From Cryobacterium glucosi (GTDB taxonomy: Bacteria > Actinomycetota > Actinomycetes > Actinomycetales > Microbacteriaceae), in NCBI RefSeq assembly GCF_004402235.1, contig NZ_SOFS01000025.1:20955-84954 (forward strand): 64,000 nucleotides of DNA. The letters are read 5' to 3'. Below the pieces are notes generated by a model. The model was not told the origin of the DNA. It made no database searches and worked only from the letters and a program-made list of their open reading frames with translations. The position numbers and the translations under genes are program-made. Positions 55,735 to 64,000 of the stretch are shown one piece after another. Every line of letters starts with the position of its first letter. Within the stretch, counting starts at the first letter, position 1.

Positions 55735-57059
55735 CAGGGGCTCACCCCGCCGTCCAGCGGCCAGTCGATCGTGATCGTGGTGCCCTGTCCCGGTGTCGAA
55801 CACACAGTGACGGAGCCGCCGACACTCTGCACCCGTTCCGCGATCGAGATACGCAGGCCGAGGCGCGCGCTCGGGACGAGGGCGGGGTCGAAGCCGACGC
55901 CGGTGTCGGAAATCTGGATGGTGCATCCGCCCTGGCTGTTCGCACTCATCGTCAGCACGCGCTCCGGATCGGGCGCGCCGGGGCCTGTGCCGGCGTGCTG
56001 CACGCTGTTGGCCATGGCCTGGACGGAGGCCGCGAGGATCGCCTCGGAGACGTGCGTGGGCACGGCGAGCTTCGGGATGGCGCACTCGACGATCGTGAAC
56101 GGCCGCGCGAGCCGGGAGGCCGCGAGGCGGATTTGCCCGGCGAGCTCGGAGAAGCTCACCGTGCTATCGTCGACGGCCGGGGTGATCGCGGCGTCCGTGA
56201 GGCGCTGGAGGGCGTCGGTGGCCATCCCGGAGGCGAGCTGCGCGGCCTTCGGGCTACCGGCGGCGGCTGCAGCGAGGAACGTCGCGAGCACACTGTCGTG
56301 CACGATCGAGTCCACCTGCACGCGCTCGACCTCGGTGGCGTGCTGGCGCACGGCGTTCGCGTACTTGTTGAGCGCATTCGTCTGCGCGGCGTCGACGGAG
56401 GCGGCCGTCTGCCGCAGCATGAAGATCATGATCAGGAGGACCTGGCCGAGGAGCGTCGCGTAGACGGCGTCGAGGGAGGCCAGCAGCGCGTCCGCGTCAC
56501 CGCCGGAGGGCAGCGAACGCACGATCCCGTAGGCGAGCGGGGCGGCGAAGGTGTACGCGCACGCCCAGCCGAGCGCGAACGAGATGGCCGCGCACGAGGT
56601 CGCGACCGTGCAGACGTACCAGAGCCAGGGCTTCCCATCGAGGACGGCCGCCGGGTCCCGCATCAGGAACGGCCACCCGATCAGGGCGACGAAATACATG
56701 AGTGCAACGGCGCCGGTCGTGATGCGCACCCCGACTTTGGTGATCGAGGCCACCAAGACGGCGGCGACCGCGACGGCGAGGGCGACCGGCATCGCGACGC
56801 CCATGACCGGCAGCCGCAACGGGATCTGCTGCAGCATCGCCGGGAGGGCCTGCAGGGAGAAGACGACGGCGACCCCGGCGACGGACCGGGAAATCACGAC
56901 CTCGATCCGGGACCGGCTGATCGGGTTGCGGGGCTGGCGGATGCCGGGCGCCCGGATGCCCTCCGCCGCGACGGGTGCGAGTTCCAGGCGGTCGGGAGGC
57001 AACCGTGTCGGGAGCTGCGGGATCGTGCCCGCTGCTTCAGCCGCGGCCATCTCCGCCAT
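55734..57059 (-). CDS. Membrane sensor histidine kinase (NarL/HisKA_3 type)
   Basis: This 441-residue protein has about six hydrophobic helices (residues 55-235), then a dimerisation helix with VDSIVHDSVLATFLAAAAAG (His of the HD motif, the likely phospho-acceptor), and an HATPase domain with MANSVQHAG (N box), ISDTGVGFDP (G1 box) and GTTITIDWPL at the end. This is the usual partner for a LuxR-type response regulator, and the gene for one lies just upstream. The ATG at 57059 overlaps the regulator gene by 23 bp; a TTG at 57092 is possible. The signal sensed is unknown. Confidence 0.85.
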   Translation of the reverse strand: MAEMAAAEAAGTIPQLPTRLPPDRLELAPVAAEGIRAPGIRQPRNPISRSRIEVVISRSVAGVAVVFSLQALPAMLQQIPLRLPVMGVAMPVALAVAVAAVLVASITKVGVRITTGAVALMYFVALIGWPFLMRDPAAVLDGKPWLWYVCTVATSCAAISFALGWACAYTFAAPLAYGIVRSLPSGGDADALLASLDAVYATLLGQVLLIMIFMLRQTAASVDAAQTNALNKYANAVRQHATEVERVQVDSIVHDSVLATFLAAAAAGSPKAAQLASGMATDALQRLTDAAITPAVDDSTVSFSELAGQIRLAASRLARPFTIVECAIPKLAVPTHVSEAILAASVQAMANSVQHAGTGPGAPDPERVLTMSANSQGGCTIQISDTGVGFDPALVPSARLGLRISIAERVQSVGGSVTVCSTPGQGTTITIDWPLDGGVSP

Positions 57060-57816
57060 CCGGGTCCAGCCCCGGCAGGATTCCGTCTTCAACGGCCCGG
57101 CGCAGCAGGTCGACCTTCGTCGGAGCGGGACGCCCGACCTCGACGTACTTCACGCGGATCCGGTCGAGGTACTCCCGCGCGGTCGAGTGCGCGATGCCGA
57201 GCTGCATGGCGACCATCTTGAGCGGAAGGCCGGAGGCGTAGAGGTGCAGAACGTCCCGTTCCCTGCGGCCGAGCTGGGCCTTGGAGAAATCGCGGTCGGC
57301 GTCGATCGCGGTCGCCCATTCGAGGTTGTTGAGCACGTCGCCGCGGGCGACCGAGGCCACCGCGGCCATCACTGTCGTCGTGGGCGACGACTTCGGGATG
57401 ACGCCGGCGGCGCCCGCTGCGAGGGCCTCGCGAACGAGGGCGACCCTGTCGGCGATGCTGTGCACGAGCACCGAGGCGCCCGCGCTCTGGGCCAGGTGCA
57501 CGTTGTCGGTGACGAGGGAGCCGTCGCCGAGGGAGAGGTCGAGCACGATCACGTCGCAGGGACGTCCGCCGATCCCGTCGACGAGTCCCTGGACGGTCGC
57601 CGCGGTTGCGACGACCTCGTAACCGACGTTCTCGCAGGCGGCCTGGATACCGAGGCGGACGGATTCGTGATCGTCGGCGATGCCCACCCGGACCGGGTGG
57701 TCGAGCGGCGTACGCGCTTCAGCGGCGTGCGTCGAACCCAGGGTCGCACCGGCCGGGCCGGCGGAGGCATCCGTCGTCGTCGTCGGAGGGGTCGCGGGTG
57801 TTGTCGGGTGCGTCAC
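57037..57816 (-). CDS. LuxR/NarL-family response regulator
   Basis: This 259-residue regulator has an N-terminal Thr/Pro/Ala-rich extension (about 40 residues), a receiver domain (RVGIADDHESVRLGIQAA with acidic pocket Asp48/Asp49, phospho-acceptor Asp93 in VLDLSLGDG, Lys142 in VIPKSSP) and a C-terminal helix-turn-helix (about 178-235: LGRRERDVLHLYASGLPLKM and HSTAREYLDRIRVKY). It starts with GTG at 57816. It heads the three-gene operon with the kinase and its membrane partner. Targets are unknown. Confidence 0.92.
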   Translation of the reverse strand: MTHPTTPATPPTTTTDASAGPAGATLGSTHAAEARTPLDHPVRVGIADDHESVRLGIQAACENVGYEVVATAATVQGLVDGIGGRPCDVIVLDLSLGDGSLVTDNVHLAQSAGASVLVHSIADRVALVREALAAGAAGVIPKSSPTTTVMAAVASVARGDVLNNLEWATAIDADRDFSKAQLGRRERDVLHLYASGLPLKMVAMQLGIAHSTAREYLDRIRVKYVEVGRPAPTKVDLLRRAVEDGILPGLDPDGGDGRG

Positions 57817-57858
57817 TTGTTCCTACATTCTTCCATTGCACGTACACGTCAACGATAG

Positions 57859-59172
57859 CTATTTGGACAGCAGGGCGACGGCTTCGACGTGATGTGTGTT
57901 CGGAAAGAGATCGAACGCGCGCAGCTTCCGCAGCTCGTATCCGTGCCCGTTGAGGAGGGCGATGTCGCGGGCGAGGGCGACGGGATCGCAGGCCACGTAC
58001 ACGATCTGCTTCGGGGACAGCACCGCGAGCTGGTCGATGACCTCGTGGCCTGAGCCGGAACGCGGCGGGTCGAGGACGACGGTCGCCGCCTGGTGCTTCA
58101 CCCGTTCGGCGGCGCTCGCGTCCCGGACCAGGCCGGCCAGGAAGCGGTCGACCCGGTCGGTGCGAACGCTCGCTCCGACCCATTCCGCGAGGTTCTCTGC
58201 GGCGAAGTCGGTCGCGTGCGCGTCGCTCTCGACGGAGGTGATTCGAACGGCGCTGCCGAACTTGTCACCGACGGCCGCAGCGAGCAGCCCGACGCCGCCG
58301 TACAGGTCGAGGTTGGTGGCACGGGGGTCGAACAGCTCGGGATCGATCAGGTCCTGGACGGCGTGGTACAGGGTGTCAGCGGCGCGGACGTGCACCTGCC
58401 AGAACCCGCCGGCGTCGAGACGGAATTCCCGGTCACCGACGACCTCATGGATCAGGGTGCGCGGGGTAGCCTTGGGCTTACCGCGCGCATCCGGCTCCGA
58501 GACGAGGATCTGCACGGTGCCGAGGCTCGGGGAGACGACGTCGACCGAAGCCGCTCCGGGGAAACGCTGGTCGAGCGGGGCGGCCGCTTCGAGCATCCGC
58601 TCGGCGAGGGGAAGATCGCCGACGGGGATCACCCGGTGGGAGCGGGCCGCGTATGGGCCGACCGTGCCGTCTTCGTCGACGTGAAGGCGCACCCGGGTGC
58701 GCCAGCCTGTGCCGTCCGCCGCGTCGCCTGGCGAGGCGTTGGGGCCGAGCGGCACGGGTTCGACGACAACGTCGGACTCGATCTTCGCCATGCGCTTCAG
58801 GGAGTCTGCGAGCACCTGGCGCTTGAGTTCGCGCTGGAAGCCGAGTTCGATGTGGCCGAACTCAGCGCCGCCGGCCCGGTCGTCCGGGTCGCGCTCGACG
58901 GCAGCGGAGGCCCAGATGTGCGGCTGGCGTTCGCTGGCCGCGTCGAGGACCTCGACGGTCTCCGCGCGCCAGAAGCTCTTGTGGTTCGCGGAGGTGAGCC
59001 GGGCGCGCACGCGCTCCCCCGGCAGGGTGTCGCTCACGAAGACCACGCGGCCTTCGTGCCTGGCGATGAAGATACCGCCGTGAGCTACGTTGGTGACGAG
59101 GAGTTCGAGTTCAGTACCCACCTCGGCTGCGTGTGCGGGGAGATTCGCCGGTGTGTCATTGCTGGTGGCCAT
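57859..59172 (-). CDS. RNA uracil-5-methyltransferase, RumA/TrmA family with TRAM domain
   Basis: This 437-residue enzyme methylates uracil-5 in rRNA or tRNA. The N-terminal TRAM domain (about 15-75) has LELLVTNVAHGGIFIARHEG and LPGERVRARLTSANHKSFW. The catalytic half has DLYGGVGLLAAAVGDKFG (SAM loop), VVLDPPRSGSGHEVIDQLA and IVYVACDPVALARDIALLNG with the catalytic Cys in ACDP. Several other 23S rRNA enzymes keep an iron-sulfur cysteine set near residue 80; none is obvious here. The ATG at 59172 gives the expected start. Confidence 0.92.
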   Translation of the reverse strand: MATSNDTPANLPAHAAEVGTELELLVTNVAHGGIFIARHEGRVVFVSDTLPGERVRARLTSANHKSFWRAETVEVLDAASERQPHIWASAAVERDPDDRAGGAEFGHIELGFQRELKRQVLADSLKRMAKIESDVVVEPVPLGPNASPGDAADGTGWRTRVRLHVDEDGTVGPYAARSHRVIPVGDLPLAERMLEAAAPLDQRFPGAASVDVVSPSLGTVQILVSEPDARGKPKATPRTLIHEVVGDREFRLDAGGFWQVHVRAADTLYHAVQDLIDPELFDPRATNLDLYGGVGLLAAAVGDKFGSAVRITSVESDAHATDFAAENLAEWVGASVRTDRVDRFLAGLVRDASAAERVKHQAATVVLDPPRSGSGHEVIDQLAVLSPKQIVYVACDPVALARDIALLNGHGYELRKLRAFDLFPNTHHVEAVALLSK

Positions 59173-59229
59173 TGTTCGAGCATCCCACATCGCTTCTATC
59201 GCCGCTTATCTCGTCGCACAAAGGGAACC

Positions 59230-59898
59230 ATGCGCCTCTATCTGGCTTCGACCTCTCCGGCCCGGCTCACGCTCCTGCGTGCCGCGGGCATCGAGCCGGT
59301 CACGATCGCGCCCGGCGTCGACGAAGACGAAGTCGCAGCGGATGCCGCCCAGATGCTGGGCGCACCGCTGACGCCCCGTCACACGGTCGAGTTGCTCGCT
59401 CGCGCCAAGGCGGAGGACGTCTCCCGGGCGATCGTCGCCCTGGACGCCGAGGCCGCCGACGGTGACGACGTGCACCTCGTGCTCGGCGGGGACTCCGTCT
59501 TCGTCATCGATGGCGTGATCTACGGCAAGCCGCACACGGCCGAGCGGGCCAGGGAGCGCTGGGAGCTGCAGCGCGGCCGCACCGGGCAGCTCTACTCCGG
59601 CCACTGGCTCATCGAACACAGGGCCGGCGTGCCCGGCCGGGCCGTCGGGGCCGTCGCGGTCGCCGACGTGACCTTCGCCGACGACATCGACGACGCCGAG
59701 CTCGACGCGTACATCGCGACGGGAGAGCCCCTGTTCGTGGCGGGGGCCTTCACGATCGACAGTCTGGGAGCCCCGTTCATCACCCACATCGAGGGCGATC
59801 CCTCGACCGTCGTCGGCTTGTCCCTGCCGACGCTGCGCCGGCTCGTGCTGAGTCTCGGGCACTCCTGGCCGAGCCTCTGGAACCGCGCGAAAGTGTGA
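59230..59898 (+). CDS. maf: Maf-family nucleoside triphosphate pyrophosphatase
   Basis: This 222-residue enzyme removes pyrophosphate from modified nucleotides and is linked to septum control. MRLYLASTSPARLTLLRAAG (the STSPAR motif), PGVDEDE, VLGGDSVFVIDGVIYGKPHT and GAFTIDSLGAPFITHIEGDP are family blocks. The frame is open far upstream, but GGGAACC before the ATG at 59230 and the family N-terminus set this start. Divergent from the RNA methyltransferase. Confidence 0.93.
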   Translation: MRLYLASTSPARLTLLRAAGIEPVTIAPGVDEDEVAADAAQMLGAPLTPRHTVELLARAKAEDVSRAIVALDAEAADGDDVHLVLGGDSVFVIDGVIYGKPHTAERARERWELQRGRTGQLYSGHWLIEHRAGVPGRAVGAVAVADVTFADDIDDAELDAYIATGEPLFVAGAFTIDSLGAPFITHIEGDPSTVVGLSLPTLRRLVLSLGHSWPSLWNRAKV

Positions 59899-60007
59899 CG
59901 CACAGCGGGTTTCGAGGACGCTTTGTAGGCATCCATACCTTTTTGGGGGTTCTTTTTGTTGAAGAGAACCAAAGTCTCGGGCTCGATCTCCAATAAGCTC
60001 AGGCACT

Positions 60008-61777
60008 GTGTCCCGCATAACGAAGGTCCTCATCGCCAACCGGGGCGAAATCGCCGTCCGGGTGATTCGAGCCGCGAAAGACAGCGGCATTCTCTCGGTC
60101 GCCGTCTACGCCGACCAGGATCGTGACGCCGTGCACGCCCGCCTCGCAGATGAGGCGTACGGGCTCGACGGTACGACAAGCGCAGAAACCTACCTGGTCA
60201 TCGAGAAGATCCTCTCGGTCGCTCGCCGTTCGGGTGCCGACGCCGTGCACCCCGGCTACGGTTTCCTCGCCGAGAACGCCGATTTCGCCCGCGCAGTGAT
60301 CGACGCCGGCCTGGTCTGGATCGGCCCGTCTCCCGACGCCATCGAGCAGCTCGGAGACAAGGTTTCCGCGCGGCATATCGCCGAGCGGGTGAACGCTCCG
60401 ATGGCCCCAGGCACGCTCAACCCGGTGGAGGGCGCGTCAGAGGTCCTCGACTTCATCGACCAGTACGGGCTGCCGGTCGCGATCAAGGCGGCCTTCGGCG
60501 GCGGCGGACGCGGCCTCAAGGTCGCCCGCACCCGCGAAGAGGTCCCTGAGCTCTTCGACTCGGCCGTGCGCGAGGCCGTCACCGCCTTCGGTCGCGGCGA
60601 GTGCTTCGTCGAGAAGTACCTCGACAAGCCCCGCCACGTCGAGACCCAGTGCCTCGCGGACGCCTACGGCAACGTCGTCGTCGTCTCCACCCGCGACTGC
60701 TCGCTGCAGCGTCGCCACCAGAAGCTCGTCGAGGAGGCACCGGCACCGTTCCTCACGACCGTTCAGCACGACGAGCTGTACCGCGCGTCCAAGGCCATCC
60801 TCAAGGAGGTCGGCTACCTCGGCGCAGGCACCTGCGAGTTCCTGATCGGCCAGGACGGCACCGTCTCCTTCCTCGAGGTCAACACCCGGCTCCAGGTCGA
60901 ACACCCCGTCTCCGAGGAAGTCACGGGCATCGACCTCGTCCGCGAACAGTTCCGCCTCGCCGAGGGCGGCCGCCTCGACTACGACGACCCGATCCCGCGC
61001 GGGCACTCCTTCGAATTCCGGATCAACGGCGAAGACCCCGGCCGCGGGTTCATGCCCTCTCCCGGCCCCGTGCACGTCTTCAGGGCGCCGGGCGGCCCCG
61101 GCGTGCGCGTCGACAGCGGCGTGCAGGCCGGCGACGTCATCTCCGGCTCCTTCGACTCCCTGCTGGCCAAGCTCATCGTCACCGGCGCGAGCCGCGAGGA
61201 GGCGCTCGAGCGTTCGCGCCGCGCCCTCGACGAGTTCGACATCGCCGGCCTCCCGACCGTGCTTCCGTTCCACCGCGCGATCGTGCGCGACCCCGCGTTC
61301 GCACCCTCGGACGGCGAGCCGTTCTCGATCTACACCCGGTGGATCGAAACCGATTTCGTCAACGACATCGAACCGTGGAACGGCTCCCTCACCGACGAGG
61401 GCACCGCCGAGAAGCGCCACAACGTCGTCGTCGAGGTCGAGGGCCGCCGCATCGAGGTCAGCCTCCCCGTGCGTCTCCTGCCCGGCACCGCCGAAAGCAC
61501 CGCCGGTCCCGCCCCGCGTCGCCGCGGCGTGGCCCACTCGGTGAACACGGCAATCGGCGACGCCGTGGTCGCGCCGATGCAGGCCACGATCGTCAAGCTC
61601 GCCGTCGCTGAAGGCGACGTCGTCGTCAAGGGCGACCTGCTGCTCGTGCTCGAAGCCATGAAGATGGAGCAGCCGCTCACCGCGCACAAGGACGGCGTGA
61701 TCGGCAGCATCGGCGCCGTCGTCGGTGCCACGGTGTCGAGCGGGTATCTGTTGCTCGCCGTGACCGACGCCGCGTAG
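60008..61777 (+). CDS. accA: Acyl-CoA carboxylase alpha subunit (biotin carboxylase plus biotin carrier)
   Basis: This 589-residue subunit carboxylates its own biotin and holds it for the beta subunit. The biotin carboxylase domain (about 1-450) begins [32 protein letters not shown] is the ATP loop, and [18 protein letters not shown] is the active-site segment. The carrier domain ends the protein, with biotin Lys552 in LEAMKMEQP. The GTG start lies 8 nt after TAAGCT (59994-59999), so the mRNA may be leaderless. It pairs with AccD/AccE at 52.5-54.4 kb and is modified by BirA. Confidence 0.95.
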   Translation: MSRITKVLIANRGEIAVRVIRAAKDSGILSVAVYADQDRDAVHARLADEAYGLDGTTSAETYLVIEKILSVARRSGADAVHPGYGFLAENADFARAVIDAGLVWIGPSPDAIEQLGDKVSARHIAERVNAPMAPGTLNPVEGASEVLDFIDQYGLPVAIKAAFGGGGRGLKVARTREEVPELFDSAVREAVTAFGRGECFVEKYLDKPRHVETQCLADAYGNVVVVSTRDCSLQRRHQKLVEEAPAPFLTTVQHDELYRASKAILKEVGYLGAGTCEFLIGQDGTVSFLEVNTRLQVEHPVSEEVTGIDLVREQFRLAEGGRLDYDDPIPRGHSFEFRINGEDPGRGFMPSPGPVHVFRAPGGPGVRVDSGVQAGDVISGSFDSLLAKLIVTGASREEALERSRRALDEFDIAGLPTVLPFHRAIVRDPAFAPSDGEPFSIYTRWIETDFVNDIEPWNGSLTDEGTAEKRHNVVVEVEGRRIEVSLPVRLLPGTAESTAGPAPRRRGVAHSVNTAIGDAVVAPMQATIVKLAVAEGDVVVKGDLLLVLEAMKMEQPLTAHKDGVIGSIGAVVGATVSSGYLLLAVTDAA

Positions 61778-61831
61778 GCACCGCACTGCAGGCATCCGCT
61801 CGCTCATCGTCGGCCGGGGAAGGGGACCGTC

Positions 61832-62185
61832 GTGGATCCGGACGAACTGACCGCGTTCCTGCTCGACCTGAACGGCGCCGTCGAGACGTACCCGTTCGGG
61901 CCGGAGGCCCGGGTGATGAAGGTCGCGGGCAAGATGTTCTCCGTCGACCAGCCGGATGCCCCGCGCCGGTCGATCACGCTCAAGGCGCTCCCGGAGAACG
62001 TGCCGCGGCTGATCCGGAGCGTTGCCGGCATCGAGCCCGGGTACCACATGAACAAGCGGCACTGGGTGACCGTGAGACTCGACGGCTCCGTTCCCGCCGA
62101 CCACGTGCGCGAGCTGATCACCGAGTCGCACGCGATCATCGTCGCCGCTCTCCCCCGCGCCATCCGGCAGTCCCTCCAGGGCTGA
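61832..62185 (+). CDS. MmcQ/YjbR-family protein
   Basis: This 117-residue protein has the YjbR fold pattern: LNGAVETYPFGPEARVMKVA, GKMFSVDQPD, SITLKALPENVPRLIRSV, GYHMNKRHWVTVRLDG and ITESHAIIVAALP. Members are small DNA-binding-like proteins of unknown role. GTG at 61832 starts the frame with GGGGAAGGGGACC just upstream. It stands 55 bp after the carboxylase gene and may be co-transcribed with it. Confidence 0.88.
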   Translation: MDPDELTAFLLDLNGAVETYPFGPEARVMKVAGKMFSVDQPDAPRRSITLKALPENVPRLIRSVAGIEPGYHMNKRHWVTVRLDGSVPADHVRELITESHAIIVAALPRAIRQSLQG

Positions 62186-62195
62186 CCCTCCGTCC

Positions 62196-62256
62196 CGCGA
62201 GAGTACGTTTTCGGCCCTTAAAACCGCGCTTTATGGGCCGAAAGTGCACTCTCGCG
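62196..62256. repeat. Long interrupted palindrome between convergent genes
   Basis: Nested arms are CGCGAGAGT (62196-62204) with ACTCTCGCG (62248-62256), and TTTCGGCCC (62209-62217) with GGGCCGAAA (62235-62243). The two inner 4-nt gaps are symmetrically placed, and a 17-nt AT-richer loop closes it. It lies 11 bp after the yjbR stop and 38 bp before the end of the flavoprotein gene, so it can act as a terminator for both. The regular two-step structure also fits a dispersed palindromic repeat element. Confidence 0.7.
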
Positions 62257-62293
62257 AGGACGCGGGTCGGGGTGTGTGGGGATCCGTTCGGGA

Positions 62294-63727
62294 TTAGAGG
62301 ACGATGTGCATCGCCCGGGCGGCATCCGTGATCGAGCCCGTCAGCGACGGGTAGACCGGGAAGGCCCTGGCGACCTCATCGACGGTGAGCCGGTGCTCGA
62401 CGGCGAGCGCGAGCGGGAAGATGAGTTCGCTCGCCTTCGGGGCGACGATGACGCCGCCGATGACGGTGCCGGTGGTCGTGGTCGCGAAGAGCTTGACGAA
62501 GCCGTCCTTGATCCCCATCATCTTCGCCCGCGGGTTCGCGGCGAGGGGCAGCTTGTAGATGGTCCCGCGCACGAGCCCGTCCTCGATCTGCTTCTGCGTC
62601 CAGCCGACGGTCGCGATCTCGGGCTGGGTGAAGATGTTGGCCGCGACATTGCGGATCTCGATCGGGTTCACCGCGTCGCCCATCGCGTGGAACACCGCCG
62701 TGCGGCCCATCATCGAGGCGACGGATGCGAGGGGCAGCTCGGTCGTGCAGTCTCCGGCCGCATAGATGTTCGGCATCGAGGTGCGGGCGACCCGGTTCAC
62801 CCGGATATGCCCGGAGTCGGTCAGCTGCACTCCGGCCTCCTCGAGGCCGATCCCGTGGGTGTTCGGCACAGAGCCGACGGCGATCAGGCAGTGGCTGCCC
62901 TCGACCTTGCGGCCGTCGGACAGGGTCGCGAGCACCCCGGTGGAGGTGACGACGACGGATTCGGCGCGGGACTTGCTGAGGACGACCATCCCGTTGCGCT
63001 TGAAGACGTTCTCGATCACGGCGGCGGCGTCGGCGTCCTCGCCGGGCAGCACCTGGTCGCGGCTCGAGATCAGGGTGACGCGGGCACCGAGGGCCCGGTA
63101 CGCCGAGGCGAACTCGGCGCCGGTGACGCCGGACCCGACGACGATCAGGTGCTCGGGCACCGCCCGCAGGTTGTAGAGCTGGGTCCAGGTGAGGATGCGC
63201 TCACCGTCGGGGACCGCGGTCGGGAGGATGCGCGGGCTCGCGCCCACGGAGACGACGATGGTGTCGGCGCTGATCCGGTCGAAATCGGTGCCGGAGGCCT
63301 CCGAGGTCGCGACGATCACGCCGCTCGTGCCGTCGAGGCGGCCGTGGCCCTGCACGAGGCGCACTCCGGCGGTGACGAGCGTGGCCCGCATATCCTCGGA
63401 CTGCTGGCGGGCGAGCGCGAGGAGGCGCTTGTTGACGGCGGCGAGGTTGATCGCGACCTCGGGGCGGCTCGGCTTACCGTCGGCGCCGCGCACGTAGAGC
63501 TGGACGCCGAGCTCGGTCGCGTCGCCGATGGAGTTGGTGGCCTCAGCGGTTGCGATGAGGGACTTCGAGGGCACCACGTCCGTGATGACCGCCGACCCGC
63601 CGACGCCGACCTCTTCGACGAGGGTGACCTCCGCCCCGAGTTGTGCTCCGGCGATCGCCGCTTCGTATCCGCCGGGCCCTCCGCCGAGAATGACGATCTG
63701 CTGCTTGCGTTCGAACTCGTAGGCCAT
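62294..63727 (-). CDS. LpdA-like NAD(P)H-quinone reductase (pyridine nucleotide-disulfide oxidoreductase family)
   Basis: This 477-residue flavoprotein opens with KQQIVILGGGPGGYEAAIAG (FAD), has IVVGSGVTGAEFASAYRALG (NAD(P)H) and NIYAAGDCTTELPLASVA (FAD). The site where lipoamide dehydrogenases hold their redox cysteine pair reads VEEVGVGGSAVITDVVPSKS, with no cysteine. Rv3303c (LpdA) is a similar non-lipoamide family member acting as quinone reductase; that assignment is by recall. The ATG at 63727 fits the family start; an ATG at 63763 would add 12 residues. It converges with the YjbR gene. Confidence 0.88.
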   Translation of the reverse strand: MAYEFERKQQIVILGGGPGGYEAAIAGAQLGAEVTLVEEVGVGGSAVITDVVPSKSLIATAEATNSIGDATELGVQLYVRGADGKPSRPEVAINLAAVNKRLLALARQQSEDMRATLVTAGVRLVQGHGRLDGTSGVIVATSEASGTDFDRISADTIVVSVGASPRILPTAVPDGERILTWTQLYNLRAVPEHLIVVGSGVTGAEFASAYRALGARVTLISSRDQVLPGEDADAAAVIENVFKRNGMVVLSKSRAESVVVTSTGVLATLSDGRKVEGSHCLIAVGSVPNTHGIGLEEAGVQLTDSGHIRVNRVARTSMPNIYAAGDCTTELPLASVASMMGRTAVFHAMGDAVNPIEIRNVAANIFTQPEIATVGWTQKQIEDGLVRGTIYKLPLAANPRAKMMGIKDGFVKLFATTTTGTVIGGVIVAPKASELIFPLALAVEHRLTVDEVARAFPVYPSLTGSITDAARAMHIVL

Positions 63728-63887
63728 GGTGACATTCTGCCGTCCGCCGCCCTTCGCCACCAATTCCTGCAGGGGGCATCCGCCCGCCCCAACGCCCGCG
63801 CCGGACGAATTCGACGAAGTTTCTGAGATTTCCCCTCTGCGTCAAGCTGGTTGTGAGTCAGTTCACGATCAGTAGGAGTCAGAGGAA

Positions 63888-64000
63888 TGTCGATTAGTCC
63901 AGGGTTCACTGTGGTGGAGATCCGCGAGTTTGTTCATGAGTATCACCGGCAACCGCATGGTCAGAAAGGTGCCTGGTTAGCGGGACAGCCGGTCTCGCAT
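63888..64000 (+). CDS. Start of a gene, possibly an insertion-sequence HTH/transposase subunit (runs off right edge)
   Basis: Only 37 codons are visible: MSISPGFTVVEIREFVHEYH followed by RQPHGQKGAWLAGQPVSH. AGGAG (63875-63879) and AGAGGA precede the ATG at 63888. The short charged helix pattern and the break in context after the flavoprotein gene suggest an IS3-type orfA-like helix-turn-helix protein, by weak recall only. It could also be an unrelated small protein. The region 63728-63887 shows no other gene. Confidence 0.4.

Noticed and set aside
59948..59970. Inverted repeat GGTTCTTTT/AAGAGAACC upstream of the carboxylase alpha gene as a biotin-regulator site
   Set aside because: There is one mismatch and it is low complexity. 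The BirA in this window lacks a DNA-binding domain, and no matching repeat stands before accD.

Overview
The window is high-GC actinobacterial chromosome, most likely Microbacteriaceae. A WhiB-family regulator, an LCP (LytR-CpsA-Psr) protein, an acyl-CoA carboxylase epsilon subunit, adjacent purE/purK and many GTG or leaderless starts all point that way. The genus cannot be fixed from sequence alone. No rRNA, tRNA or CRISPR array was seen.

Layout. 0-9.3 kb: start of a GT2 glycosyltransferase (cut by the edge), whiB, galE, a small membrane protein, a GlxA-type regulator, manA, a secreted glycan-active-like protein behind two LacI-type operators, and a persulfide-response operon (CstR-like repressor, rhodanese, CoA-disulfide reductase-rhodanese) behind a CstR/CsoR-like operator. 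9.3-47.1 kb: a very large cell-surface polysaccharide locus. It holds two O-antigen-ligase/polymerase-like proteins, a Wzx-type flippase, an ABC exporter (Wzm/Wzt), about a dozen glycosyltransferases including two multidomain fusions, an acyltransferase, a likely dTDP-L-rhamnose 4-epimerase, the full dTDP-L-rhamnose set (rfbA, rfbC, rfbB, rfbD), large membrane proteins and four secreted proteins. Three of the secreted proteins (37.9-42.4 kb) are tandem paralogs sharing a duplicated cysteine-containing beta module; the first also carries a zinc metalloprotease domain. 47.2-64 kb: LCP ligase, purE, purK, a GtrA protein, a PH-domain protein, birA, accD/accE, a candidate small RNA, a three-gene sensor/regulator operon, an RNA uracil methyltransferase, maf, the biotin carboxylase-BCCP subunit, a YjbR protein, an LpdA-like flavoprotein, and the start of a possible insertion-sequence gene at the right edge.

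How it fits together. Mannose and galactose enzymes (manA, galE) and dTDP-L-rhamnose enzymes feed sugar nucleotides to the transferases. Products can leave by a flippase/polymerase route or an ABC route, and the LCP protein can attach glycopolymer to peptidoglycan. birA, accD, accE and the alpha subunit form one biotin-dependent carboxylase system.

The strongest unexplained signals are: (1) the tandem family of secreted double-module proteins; (2) the host-typical octamer CGGATGCC, common in both flanks but nearly absent from about 16.7 to 45.7 kb, which suggests the polysaccharide island has a different origin; (3) a duplicated two-transferase cassette; (4) a promoter plus tandem hairpins with no ORF, a candidate small RNA, at 54.4-54.6 kb; (5) well-placed operators for LacI-type and CstR-type repressors.
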